Assembly: GCF_001039355.2 (NCBI RefSeq) | Contig: NW_019773526.1 | Span: forward strand, 244,548 to 308,547 | DNA from: Lingula anatina | Taxonomy: Eukaryota > Brachiopoda > Lingulata > Lingulida > Lingulidae | Length of the DNA: 64,000 nt | Direction of reading: 5' to 3' | Part shown: one piece after another, positions 10,482-23,678 of the stretch | How the letters are laid out: every line of letters begins with the position of its first letter | How positions within the stretch are numbered: the stretch's first letter is position 1 | The notes under the pieces: model-generated | Database searches by the model: none | What the model was told of the DNA's origin: nothing | What the model saw: the letters and a program-made list of their open reading frames with translations, nothing else | Program-made: the position numbers and the translations under genes

Positions 10482-13400
10482 GTTCACCATTTATTGTAAA
10501 AGCAAATGTTTGTTTGCCAGTTGGAAATTGACTTTTTATATCACAGTGGAAAGAAACATGTTTTTCAACATGGAGCCCAGATGAAGTTAACTTCAACAGG
10601 TTGGTGAAACAAAAACAAGCGAAAAATAGGTGTAAGTGACATTTAACATACAAAGGTTTTAAAAGCTCACCTTTTTCTTTTTTAAAACAGGTGAGTACAC
10701 TGTGAAACTGTTTGGTGGTATTGTAACTGTAAATAAAACTGGTCTGTTGATATTTCATCTCGGTTTACAAGATCAGTTTCATAATTTTCAATCAAAAGGT
10801 CACTGATTTGACATAAATGTCACCTTGTCTTTTAGCAACAAAAGGCAGGAGTTGATAAGCCAATAGGTTTAGGTGGATTTCTATTGTGTTGGTAATTTGG
10901 GTTTGATGTGGTAAATATTTATATTTTGGAAAGGCTTTGTTGAAAAAATGAATTAGCTGGAAGGATTAGAATGGGGATGAATGTACAAAAACATTGGGAT
11001 TCCAAATACAAGAGGCAGGTGAATGGCTTAGAATGATGTCAGCAATTTGATCTTGCTACCTGTTTTTGCCCTAACTGTTATAACACGCGCCCTAACATTG
11101 TTTTCAGAATGAACGTCCTTCTTTTGGCATATTTTATGGTATTTCAAGAAGTATTCAGTTGTTTTATGTATGGTTATATGGTCAGTTTTGATCAAGGCTT
11201 TCAGTAGACTTGATCATGAGTCTTGGTAGATGTTGAACGTCAGAAGGTAGGATACAGAGTTATTTTTCAAGAGATTTTTTTGCATTTGATAAGGTAAGAT
11301 AAGAATAATTTATATACAGTTAATGGCCACAGATTCAGGCTCAATGTAAGTGGGTGTATATGCACATTGAAACTTAATGTACAAGTGATTTTGTTTTTTC
11401 TAATGTGAATGAAAATTGAGGTATGTAATGGGTTCTCAGTGTATATGATTCTTTAGTTGTTATGTAATGAATGCATGATTGGGTAATTAAGGCATTAGCT
11501 TCTCTTTGAACTACAACATTAAGACCTTATCAGAAATTATTATTGAAAATTTGATATAAATCAAGCATTTCAGATTGACATGTAACTTGAAATTTATTAA
11601 CCATGTAACCATAGAACTAAGTTCAACATAAACCAGACTAGTCCTGTAATATTCCTGATATTACATTTGGTACGTGTGGTCGTAGACTTGCAAAAGAAAG
11701 AAAAAAATTGCATGCATTGATCCATGGAATGCACGAAAACATTGACACAAAACTGACTCCAGTAAAATAGGTTAGAAAAACTTGTAACAACAACACTCCC
11801 AGATAAAAAGTCACAAGCCTAGCCCATTATGTCAGTCTTTTACACAATAGTCTTAATATCACTGGGGTCATATCCCATCTATGTCTTTGGAATGAAAAGT
11901 TTGTGTATCTTAAAACTGATCTTATTGTGTGAAAGCCTTGTGGGAGGTATAGGAGAGAGAACCGTTAAAGAAAATACCGAGTGAGATGTTTGGAGGTAAC
12001 TTGAATGATGAACAAAACACCCCGACAATGGTGGAGTTTGGGAAGTCAAACAAGAGAGAAAGGCGTGCTACTGTTATGCCCTGCACAAGGGGGCAGTGCT
12101 GAGATAAAGGTTGGAATTGCGGGGTGATATTTACCAGTCAAACATCAATGTCTGTTGTCATAACTTGCTGTAACAGAGACAGGGCTTTTTTTACGTGTGA
12201 AAGACACATTGGAGTCGTGGCAAAATGAGTTTTAGATTTTTCGAGAATAATCTGACTTGGAAGCTGTTATATTTTTCATCATGAACAGAGTGGTAAGTGT
12301 TCTTAAATCAAACTTGTGTACTGTGTAAATTTAGGATGTATGCCTGCACCATTTTAGACAGTAACATTCCTCTTATTCATATTTCCAACTTCATGATGGG
12401 CAAAAAAGGCAAAGTTTTTTTTTTCTTCTTACTGGTGGCGCTTTTCCAGCTCTGAACAAAAAGATGCATGGTGCTATTCATCACATGCATGATAATATTT
12501 CAGTTTGTCTCTGTGTCAGACAGAAATGTAATATTGCGTTATTGCTTCTGAAACCAATTGTTTGGCATATTTGACCAAGGAATTTGCCTATCATAAGACT
12601 GGTTTAGAGATAGTCTAACCTAAGATAAAAATCATCCTAAAATGTCACTGGATCATTGTGATTTTGCTGTCTGCGGCCCAGTGATAACTCTATAATATAG
12701 GGTTAGGGCATGTTGTGTCAAAAGGCACCCTATTGAGAATTCATTTTGGGGGAGGGGGAGCTGTAGCAGGATAAACCCTTCACACTTTGTCTTCTACAAT
12801 GAGACTGACTTTGACAAGTCCATCTTAAAGTAACGCAACGTTGCCAAATTTCACCTCAAAGGAAACTTGCCTCTCTCTCCCTCCTGCTTAATTTCAAAGT
12901 TAATCCCGGCCATTATGATGACATAACACTGTGATTAACCTCCGTACTTCACAGGCACTTCATGAGCACACCTGAGCCTTGTTTACTTTTCATATTAGGT
13001 ATTATTTTCCATATTTCTGGAGTATAAATGTTTGTACATGCTTAGGGAGCAAGAATCAACTACGTATTGCAAGCATGCGTGATTGTTTCAAAGGAAAGGG
13101 GGAGAAGGTAGTAGTTGACTCGCAGGTTTGATCGAAATGACAATACTGAAGTGGTGGTAGATGGGATTGTAACAGTGGACACTGAGTGGCCATTGGTCAG
13201 TTGTGGTCATAGTGTAGTGACTGTGGATAAAATGTAATAATGCACTGGTTTGCATGGAGAGGAAGAGTTTAAGTTAATTTTTAAGAAGTGTAGAAACTGG
13301 GAAAAACTGGGAAATGGGTTTGATGTAGTGGACAATACTGGACATAGTGTGGACAATTGTGGACATAGAGTGGACATGTGTGTGGATGCCCCTATGTACT

Positions 13401-15654
13401 GTCACAGATGAGGAAGTTTTGGCAGGTATGCAATTACTGTTCTGGAAAAATAAATGCGAAAAGTTTATTTGTAATTAGATTTTTTTCTTATATAAGAGAT
13501 TTTAAACATTATTTTCTGTTCTTTACCATATCCTCAGCCTGAAAGTCAGGTATCCTGAGAGCTATTCACAAGTCGGCTCAATTTGTCAATAATCGTTTTG
13601 TTTTGAATTTAAAGTAGGGAGCAAAATATGGAAATTGACACTTTTTTTATCTATGGGAATTTTCATGAAAGGGTTTCAGAGGACCTAGTTTGAACTATTA
13701 GCTATAAATATGGGTGTATCCAGGGTTGAAAGTTGGGGCAGGGGAGGGGAAGGGTCACAGGGAGCCAGATGTGAAAGAGAGGTCACCATTGACCGCTATG
13801 ACCATTTGGGATAGGCTATGGTCATAATAACACATTTGGACAATAAAAATTGTTCTGAATGTTAGACAGATTGATTTGACCTTGGAGAGATTTGTAACAT
13901 GGCATGTTACCAAGCATATGATATGAATTGATATTCTTTTTTTATTTTGTGTGTATTTGTGTGTGTGTATTTGTGTTTGGGTTGATTGCACATCTTTAGT
14001 TATAGAATAGTTGCAGAATAGTCATCAATGTAGTATGTATGTAATACCAGTGTGCTTTGTGAAAATTTTCTCTTATTCAAAAATTTTTCTTAAAAAATGT
14101 AGATGAAAATTACCTGGAAATTAGTTTTTTCATCATTTATCATTAAATAAATAATGATTCAATTAATTAATTAATTTATTTATTAAGTATTATGTAATAC
14201 AGCTTATCTTTATGAGGCAAGAGGAGAAATAGAAAAACTGATTCTGATATGTTATCAAACAAAAGGACTCTATGAATTGTTGTAATTATAAGGCTGTACA
14301 TTGCTTGACACTGGTTCGGTGCCAGGACCAGCTGGAGATGGAAATTAACTCATTTGAGATGTGAACATTTGATGATATGGGAAACTAGAGGCACCAGATT
14401 TACTGGGTCAATGTTATTGTAGCTTGTGCTGTGTAACACCTCACAAAAATAACATCACTATTTGCTGATACCCCTGTATAAGAGAATTAGAACCCCAAAC
14501 AAATATTTCCCCAGTGAAATGAGGTGATTACTAAAAAAATATTCCGACATTGTCCATTATTTTGCTTTAGACCTGGAGGTCTGGGTGATGGGAGAAAGTT
14601 TTGTTATGAGAAAAGTTGTGCCTTTGGTCTGTCTGGCAGAATGTTTTACAGAAATAATTGTGAGTTTCGATTATAATTTTAACAAAGTTAGTGTCTGTTA
14701 AGTTCGGGTTTTAGATTTACCCATGGTCCGTGTTGCAGACAGTGGGATGAGAGATGAAAAATTAGGGCAAATGTTGTGCAACTGTTTTGCGATGTGATTT
14801 ACATTGACTAGTGTATGTGTCACTGATGGAAGGTGATGGAGAATGGTGGAAAAAGTTCCTCTCTGTTCGTCTGACAGATGTTGGAAGAAATAATTGGAAG
14901 AGTAATTTTTCTGAACTAAAGAGACAACTTTGTAGTTAGATGCTTTCAGTAAGAACATATATTTCATACATTCAAGTTTGATATTTTGTTTGGGAAAGGA
15001 ACATAAAAAATCAGTAAAATCACTTGCAAAAGTATATTGTAAAGTTATTTTCACCACTTAGCAAACTTCACTGTGTTCAACATTACATGTTTTAACCAAT
15101 CAAGTGATTTCTCAGATCAGATCAGAAATGTGGAAAACTGGGAAGGGGGGGGGGGGCAATGAATTAACTCAAATTAGGCCTGGCTCTCACTTCCAAGGAG
15201 AGTAGGGGGTAGATTGATATCTTTAAGGGCATAGATGGTTATCATGCAGGTAAACTGTTACCTCACGGGCCAACCACTGGTCTAATCAACCGTGCGAAAT
15301 CTTGCATAATTTTTAGCTTAGGACCTTTTGTGAAAATATTGTCATATTGCAAGAGTGCCTTCTAGCCTTGGGTGCTCATTGAATTGTGGAATTAGTCAGT
15401 GAATTTTGTTGGGCCGGGTGAAGTTTTAGCACCAGTTTGCTCAGTTTTGATTGGTTGATTAGGAAACGGCAATGCCAGAATAAGTGGCAGTTTTTAAAAG
15501 TATAAAGTTGGAGAACCCTTATTGGAAATAATTTTATTTGTCTGAAATGCCTGAGAGTGCCTTCATAGAATCAGAAGTCTCTGCAAGTCAAAAAGTTTTT
15601 ACTCTTTGAAAAAAGAAGTCTTTAGACTTCCATTGATATTTATCAATATCAAGG

Positions 15655-15925
15655 GGGGAAAAGAAACAGTTTTACACTTACTGCAGCAAGGATAAACCAA
15701 GTTGCAAAATATCCAGCACTTTGCAGGCAGTGAAAATATCCCGGGGGAACTCTTAAGAAGTGCATGGTCAAGAAATCCGAGCTCTGTTTATCCTGGCTTA
15801 AAAGGGAGAGTCCAGTGGCAAAGTGACCAAATAGCTGGACAGAGCGTTTGGTCACAGGGGTCGTTCACCTGGGCAGTTGGTCAATTTTGTGACGGTCAAG
15901 AATTTTTAGCAGAGCGTAAGTAGAA
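15655..15925. other. GC-richer island of unknown function
   Basis: This block is visibly richer in G and C than its surroundings and is open on both strands (plus frame 15702-15923, minus frame 15649-15855). The minus strand offers a strong donor (CTGCA|GTAAGTG) at about 15680, and the plus strand a GTAAGT at about 15914. Neither peptide resembles a family I know. It could be a cassette exon, an old insertion or a conserved non-coding element. Confidence 0.25.
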
Positions 15926-18900
15926 CATTAAATGTTGTCATGAGGAATTGAAATGAGTGGTATGAGAAAAGATTTCTTTTTCTTTGACTAACTTTCTTAT
16001 TGCAGCATTGCAATTTAGTCTGAAATATGTGAAAGATGGTGTAATTTTTAGGGGAGGGAAAATCTTATATTCATTCATGTGGATCAAGTATATGAATATG
16101 GAAGATTAGTTATTTTTTTGGACATTGGTCATTTGGTTGACCACTAGAGTCAGGCAAGGATTGCAAAAAAAAAAAAAAGTGTACCTGGTTTTTAAATCAA
16201 GTTTATACTTTTTACCTGAAGTAAGGACTTTTTTCAATTTCTTAAAAATATTTTTGTTTTTTGTAAAAGATAATTCAAACCAGTTTTTGTGCTGTAAAGT
16301 TAATCAAGTGCCTGCCATAATGTACATGAAAATTATTTTATAGCTTATTTGCTGAAAAATATTGAACCCTGGGTCATGTAATTAATAATACCTTCTATCC
16401 TGATACCGCATAAGAGCTTTCATATATATATGAGATGAAGTAGGCAGTTTTATTTTGATGCTCAGTGAATTAGGTGATGGTCATTTATAGTATTTGGTGG
16501 TGAAAGTGATTTTGTAGCGCAGAGTTTCTAGTCTATTGGATTGGCTGAAACTCATTTGGTGAGTGTGTGTGCGTGTGCATGCACATTCTTGTGTGTGATG
16601 AAATAGTATTGAAAAGTGAAGAGTGTATTTGTTGATATCAACATATCTGTAGATGCTGGAGCAGCATGCTTTCTAAAAATTTGTGGGAAAAACCTTTCGG
16701 GTTAATGAATTTATCATTGTTATGCTTTTAAATGTCTTTTTGACATTGGAGGTATTTGTCTGCCTAATGCAAGCCTTAACGAGGGTAATTATATTTTATT
16801 TCATGTGCACTAACAGTTTGGTCAAAAATTTTAAATAAATATCAATATGCCCTCTCACATTTTGCAGTTGTAACTTTCGGTAAAACTTGATACAAATATG
16901 GAAAGCAAAATTTTGACATAGTGAGTAGAGAAAACAAGTGTTAAGTTTCTTGTTTATATATGCTCGGAGGTGAAATGTTTGTTTACCTGGTTAAGATTTA
17001 GGTCTTGTTTGTTTGTATACAGTTTGTTTTGCAGAAGTGAGTCAAAATGCTTTGAAATTGTACTCGTGAATAATAATATTATTATTGTATTTTTGACTTT
17101 GATGGGAGAAACTGTTTGTTTTTCTAATTTGAATTTGACAAATAAAAGTCCTCAAAACAAAAGCTACTGGATGATTATCGTGTGATTGAATTAGGATTTT
17201 TTGTAACTTAAAAGTTAAATTTTTGTTTAAAGGTATAACATTCTTGTATATATATCCAAAGTTTGTTTACTGTAACAGTTTTATGTAAACAAACCATGTA
17301 TATACAAGATTGTTCTTTGGAATTTGGCTTTCGCCCAAAATGTCACAATGTTTGAAAATTGTTTTGATGGCATTATTAAGTATTAATAATCTTGATTGAC
17401 CTAGTTATGAATATTCCCAACAAAAGCCATGAAATTGTAGGCGAGAACCAGTGGCAAATAAATAGTGAAAAGAAACCCCATCCCGACTTCTGTTTCAACA
17501 ATGTACATTTTTTCATGGGCGCTGGATTTGTTGACACACGTGCAGATGCTAATTTACAAATAAGGTCAAAAAGGCATTATTCCCCAGTTTCAAACCAGCC
17601 CCTAAATACAACAATATTTAATCCTATGCATTGTGTAAAGTTAAAAGTGGTCACTTCAACACCCTCGAGCCACGTCCAGTTTATGAAGCGGTCAATTTAT
17701 AAATGAGGTTAAAATCTCCATTTTGCCACAAATCCTCAAAATCGTAACACAACAAATACAGTTCACAGCTTGATAATTTTCCAAATCCCTCTTATATCAA
17801 TATTTCACGTAGCAGAGCCGTATATTGTTTAGTTTGTTTATATCTGACCAAAACAAAATCCTCAGGTTATTGTTGGAAGGGTCATTAAATAATGGACTCT
17901 TATTTTTTCCCCAGCCCTCAGGGGAAGGGGATTAGCCTTGGGCGGAATGGAAATGGCGCCATTTAGGGTTTGTTTACAAGTGATGTAATTTCTTGTAGAT
18001 CTGATGCGTTGATTAAGGCAATTCATCCTCACGCTGGATGCTCCTGTGTACTGTCTTATGCAATGGGAAGTAACGGCCCTCCTGCCCTTGACAATGTAAT
18101 TTGGTAACGCCTTGAATGGGGGTGGGGATGGACTTGATTGCAGTAGAAATGGCGTCCTCTCAAGCTTGCTCTGGTGAAGGAAGTTTTGTCCCCGTTTTGA
18201 GGAGGATTATGCAAACTTTGGAGTTGGTACGCTGATGAAGTGTGCCAATTTGTCTTTGTCTTGTTTGCGGCCCTGTGGGCAAGGAGTGAGGATTTAACAA
18301 GAAATTTGGCCGCATCGACTTTGAAGATAGCCTGCGGTAAACAATGAGATACAGGTAGAAAGGACTTCTGTTGTTCCGAATTTCAAAAACTGTTAGCAAG
18401 TTATTGTGAAATGAATGATTTGATTTGTAGACCTCTTCTCCATTGGACCCTTTTCTTAATGTGTTGCCATGGTGATGTATAAACTTAGATTAAAGATACC
18501 ATTACTTTTTCAAATAAATTCCTTCCCTTTCCAAGAAATGGCATTAGGATATTATTTGCAACTTTATTATAATTAGCGGCCATCTGTTGAACCATGAATT
18601 GTTTTTAAGGTCCAGTAAGGAAAATAGTAATTTGAGAAACATTATTTTTTTCTTCAACTTAAGCTAATAGCTGAAAGTTGAGCTGTGATCAGACAATAAC
18701 TAGTTAAGCCTGAACAGTGGTCTAAATGTAAAGATTGAAAGTGTGTGTAGTTTATCTCAAGATAAATCCTTAGTGGACTTCTTAAATAAAGGAGCTGTTG
18801 AACTGAAGCAATTACTGCATCATTTTTGCAGCAAATCAAATGTGAACTAATTTTGAGCTATTACTGATCCGTTTTAAGTCAATGTAGACTTGAATTTTGG

Positions 18901-21758
18901 GCTAAAAGTTAAGACCAGTTGTGGGGTTAAAGCTCTCATGTGAAACGCCTTCTAATGCTATATTCCCTGCTATAAGTTAAATGAACCATGGCTATTGTAA
19001 TGTCCAATTTTGAAATTTGAGTAGCAAGGGAGACATTATGTCATGCTTGCAGAGAAATGTTAGAGGAACTGGGGTCATATTTTATGCCAGTTTCTCCAAA
19101 ATTCCATCTGTTAATGGACCATTGTATTTTTTTCTCCTCATTTTTTGAGGTAGAAAAATTCAGAAACAGAACATGATGAAAATGAGACTTACCTATTCAA
19201 GACTATTATCCAAGCAATTAGTAGTATTTGATAAATTTAGATTTTTTTTTTCAGAGAAATTATTTAATGATGGTAATTACTCATATTAAAAGTACAGACT
19301 TGCTGGACTCGGAGGTTATTTATTAATCAGAACCTTCTGTGACCAAGGCAACAAACATAAATAAGATACAAAAGTCTTGATGGAAAATTTGCCCTTGGTG
19401 CTTAGGTGGATTTATATGTAAGCTGAAGCAAAATTTCAGAGCCGGACCATTGTGAGTATACGTATGGAGATTGCTCTTATATCCAGATATGCTATTGTGT
19501 TGGAAAATGTGTAGCACCTTGCAGAGCTGTTGCTTTGATCATTGTAAATTAATTAGTCTGTATTGTGACCTAACATCAGGCTGACAGCTTTAAAGCATGA
19601 TCCCAGATTAAGTGTTCTACAACATTTCAAAGGTGGCAAAAGCTGGGGTCTTAGATGAGATTTCTGCCTTGTTCACGCTAAAATGAGTACTAGTATTGTC
19701 TTTAATGCTGAGGTTACGTCTTTTATAAGGGTTTAAAGTGCTAATCTTTCAAGTTATGAGGTTGGAATGTATTGTTTGAGATAAGTTTGCCATTGTATGC
19801 ATTTGGGCAAATATTCTACTGTAATAAGTGTATTTATTTCCAGTAAAATTCACTGATGTACATGATGGTGTGTATATGTTTGGGATTAAGAGAGAGAGAT
19901 AGAGAGAGAGAGGGGGGGGGGAGTGAAGAAGTGGGATCCAGAAATAACTAAATACTTGATGGATGCCTTCCTTGTGGTAATCAAGTTGAAAGGGTTAAGC
20001 ATACTGTAGTTTTCTTTGTATGTTCTAGCATTTATTTCCTTACAAACAAGGGCCAAACAGGTCTGCAAAGTAATTTAATTACTTTGTTCCTGTTGTGACG
20101 TTATTGCTGTGAGTTTTCTGTTCTTGAACCAAGACTTTTTTTTTTACTTTTGATTACTGTTTCACCCAGAATATTACATTCTTGATTTATTCATAATTTT
20201 TTTTTCAAAATGGTTAAATATTTACCTCCCTGTTAAGTGCACCCCACCTCCATTCCCATGTTTTTCTCCAAGCATTGCATTGTTCTAAAACGTTTTGATT
20301 GAGTTTCATTTATCAAATACAATATTTACAGGTGGCACATTCCATCTAATTTTCAACAAAACCCTTCTAGTCTCTGCATTAAGCAATTTATACCCCTTTC
20401 TTCAGTGACCCTGCTGTGTTTCTCACCAAGTCATCATTGTATTTTATATTGAGTTTTGTTTCTAGGAGTTTGTATGCATGTGTATTTGATTAAATAGCAG
20501 GTGCATTTAGCTTATTCAGTTGACTTATTGAGTTATGTTGATTGGTATATCAGATAATTGCTTCAGTGCTGTACCCTGTGCTTCAGAGAATAATTGAAAA
20601 TTTTCAATTTTTTAGCCGAAATGGTCCCAGTTTCATTATTTCTCACCCTGTTTTTTTGCTAGTTTTCTTTTTCTACTTCAGAAATTGTAAAAACCATGTA
20701 TCATATGTAACTTGGAAAGTGCCAGAATGTTTTTGAGAAAATAATCAAATAATTCCCTGATGTGGGTGTTGTTTGGCCATAATGAAAGGCTCTAGTATTA
20801 AAAAAAAAATCAAAATTTGTAGATATTGAACTTCAAAATAAATTTTAAGTCTCTGATGCATGGGTTACTGTATATGTATTTGTATGTGTGGGTATGTATT
20901 GTATATATATATACTTGTATATGTGTTAATCTACCCTCTTGGTCAGAAGCCAGCAATATCGACAGTTGCAGCACTTATCAGACATGTTCTCATTCATGAA
21001 GTCGTCTGCAAAATTGATGACAACGTCTGCTTTCTATTCTTGTCTAACAAAGATAAAAATTGGCACTGAAGATTTGCATTTCCCTTGAATTCCCATATGT
21101 TTTCTGCTGTCCAGAAACTTCTAGAAGTATAAAGAAAATTAGTTAGTTTGTCATATATTTTTGATTATGTGACTAGGGAACAAGTTGACTAACAACTTCA
21201 TGAACTGAAATTTTAGGGCATGATAAAAGAAAAGACATTCTGATCACCTGTCACCCCTTGTGATGTAAGATGGGCTAATCCAGTTGCATGTAATATTACA
21301 TGAATTGGATGAGTCTATTCCAACATGTGGGTGCCTATATTTACTTATTTACTTTTTAAATTTTATTTATTTACTTTGTTTTTCATTAATTCAAAAAATA
21401 TTTCTTCCAATTTATGATGTAAATTTTTTAAATTTCAACCTATGGGCTATGAAATTGATACTTAATGAGCAGAACCTAAATGGCAAAATTGCACATGAGA
21501 ACCTGTCTGACTGTGATGAGTCTGTATTGCTGTGTTAACATACTTCTTGCATTATAACTGGCTACTGACCTAGAGAGAGAGGGCATGGGCTGGCTGTTCA
21601 CCTGCATGGCTATGGTGATGGTTATGGCTATTTATTTAACAGACTGACCACTTGTAAGACACTGACTTGGTATAACTGACCACATATGAACCAGTGTATT
21701 ATTGACTTGACTGGGCTGTTACTAACACTGCATATATCATCTGCTTCTCATTGTTCAG
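15926..21758. other. Non-coding sequence upstream of the large RhoGEF exon
   Basis: I see no recognisable gene. It holds a short hairpin (17243-17308), a GA/G-rich tract at about 19888-19922 and scattered homopolymers. Confidence 0.45.
17243..17308. repeat. Inverted repeat (hairpin)
   Basis: The left arm CTTGTATATATATCC...GTTTGTTTAC (17243-17270) pairs with the right arm GTAAACAAACCATGTATATACAAG (17285-17308), with a four-base bulge and a 14-base loop. It could be a tiny foldback element remnant. Confidence 0.7.
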
Positions 21759-23678
21759 GTGGTAGAGGAAAAGTCTATAGGCTCTAGTCCAGGAGACATC
21801 AGCTGTAGTGACATAGCTACATCTTCCTCTGGTCGGAGAGTCACTGGTAGGAGAAGGACCACGACATCCATTCCTACGACTATTGGGTCAACCAGGGTAG
21901 CTGGTAATACTACTTCTACAGCTACGCCTCGTGGCCTAACCAGGCAGAACCACTCGGACTCCACGGTGTACAAATATCGCCGGAGTTACAGTCTCCCCAC
22001 AAACTCACTCTTGGTGACCAGGAAGGAGACTAGTTTTGATTCTGATGGAAGCGTTAAGGAGTTCACCAGGCTTTTCCAGGTTTCCAGTCGAGGAGGATAT
22101 ACCTCAATAGAAGAGGAGGAGGAGGAGGATTTGTTTGATGAGGATTCCGAGGAAGGGGGATCCTCGCCCAAGGTGAATTTCTTTGTGGGAGACAAGGCGG
22201 AAAGTAGGAAAAGCAGTGCCTCATTGGATTTTAATGGAAATAATTATGATGACCTAGAAACTTTTTCTAGTGATAAAAAAACAAGTAAGTTAATTAGTCC
22301 ATTGGATATTAATCGACGAATCATCCTGTCGTTGCCGAACAAGGAAAGTCCAGCAATGAATCGGCTACGAGCAAAACGGGAAAAATTGATGAGGTCAAAG
22401 TCCAACCGGGAGGTCAAATCGCTGACCGATTCAGAACTGGACAACCGGATGACCAGGTTATCATTGGCCACCCAGGATGATGAAGTGTCCTCGTTATTGA
22501 ACCGTACACGAAGCAAGAGCTTTAAAGAGGCCCAGAAGGTGGACGTAATTGACAGTAATAGTTGCAGTTCACCCAAACCTACAAGTCCCGAATGGCGGGA
22601 TGCTGATGTGAAGACAGGGTCCCCTCTTTCGCCAACGCATTTATCGCCTCTTCCAGAGGGTAGAGAACAAATTGAGTCACCAGCGAGTGACATTATTTAC
22701 TCTGCAGGGTCACCTCGTATCGAGGATCTTATACAAGAGTCTCCAGTGGGAAGCCCAAAAAGCCCTGGGATATTTCGAAGGATGTTTGGCAAAAGTCGAT
22801 CTTTTCAGGATAAAAGGCGGGAGCGTTTGAAAAATCTTATTGTCGATTCCACCCCTAGGAATGGGCACAAATTTGGCGAGAGTCTGCCAAGAGTTTCAAA
22901 TTCTGTCCCAACTTCGCCCAGTCTGACACTACTGCCAGGTTACTCACCCAAAACCAGTGGAGTTTTTTCCGAGAATTCTGACGAGCTGGGACATTTGAGT
23001 CCCATCGTGACATTTAGTGAGGAGGATGACGACATAGGATTATATCCAGGGGCTCCGCGGAGCAAAAGTATGAGACATCGACGGAGCAAAACTATTGGAA
23101 ATTTCAACAGCACGGGGACTATATCCCCGGAGATTAAAAAACAGATTGAAGACTCTCTTCTCCATCCGCCTATACGGAGTCACTCCACATATGGCGGTAT
23201 TGGAGGAGGGGGAGCGAGTTCGCTGGCCCCAGTGTCTCTTTTTGAACAACCACCTCGACCCAGTAGTCCTAAGCCTTGTGTGAAACCTTCAGAGGAGAGC
23301 ACTGCAATAAGCAGCCCTGTAGTCAGGTCACGTCGATCTGCTTTCGGTAAACAGCGTGGAAATACTTTCGATTCAGCGGACCTGGGTCAGGAAGACACGA
23401 CAGAAAATGTTGGGGGATTGAAACGTTTATCACATGATGTTCATCACCTTATTACCTCAGAAACAACTGAAAGTCCGTCTAGAAGGGATTCTTCCAAATC
23501 TGCAGCAGACGGCGCCGAGGAAGGTCAGCCCCGCAGAAGGAAAAGTAGTCACATTCCATTGGCTGAGCTGGAAAAAATGGCTGCCATGGTGAGACAGGAA
23601 GTGGCAGCATCAAATAGTGGCAGTAGCGATAGTGGGATCATTCAAGACAGCGTGTTGTCTAGCAGCGAGTCACTCAAA
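21759..23678 (+). CDS. SPATA13: RhoGEF large disordered exon (residues 1-640)
   Basis: Acceptor CATTGTTCAG|GTGG, donor CTCAAA|GTAAGT; 1920 nt, phase 0 to 0. It is unusually long for this gene. The peptide is Ser/Thr/Pro-rich with no folded domain. Visible features are an acidic patch [19 protein letters not shown] (about 115-133), many basic-Ser sites (RSKS, KSRS, RRKSS), a basic stretch [20 protein letters not shown] (about 337-356) and a Ser-rich end. These suggest heavy phosphorylation and possible membrane or partner binding (inference). Confidence 0.92.

Larger units (their letters stand above)
8444..15640. other. Non-coding; probable first-intron or intergenic sequence
   Basis: No conserved coding sequence seen. 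Contents include a (GA)n tract at 9787-9820 and an (AAT)n tract at 10430-10480. A minimal alternative start exon (ATG AAC AGA GTG|GTAAGT, 12281-12292, phase 0) could also feed the exon at 21759 but is too short to support. Confidence 0.4.

Noticed and set aside
10171-10758. 195-codon minus-strand open frame with poly-leucine
   Set aside because: The Leu run is the translated (AAT)n microsatellite, the rest is low-similarity chance sequence, and there are no splice or promoter signals.
12281-12292. Four-codon start exon ATG AAC AGA GTG before GTAAGT
   Set aside because: The phase fits the RhoGEF, but such a short match is expected by chance many times in 20 kb.
22244-22693. 149-codon minus-strand frame opposite the large RhoGEF exon
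   Set aside because: A shadow of the plus-strand coding sequence; Ser/Leu-rich reverse reading.
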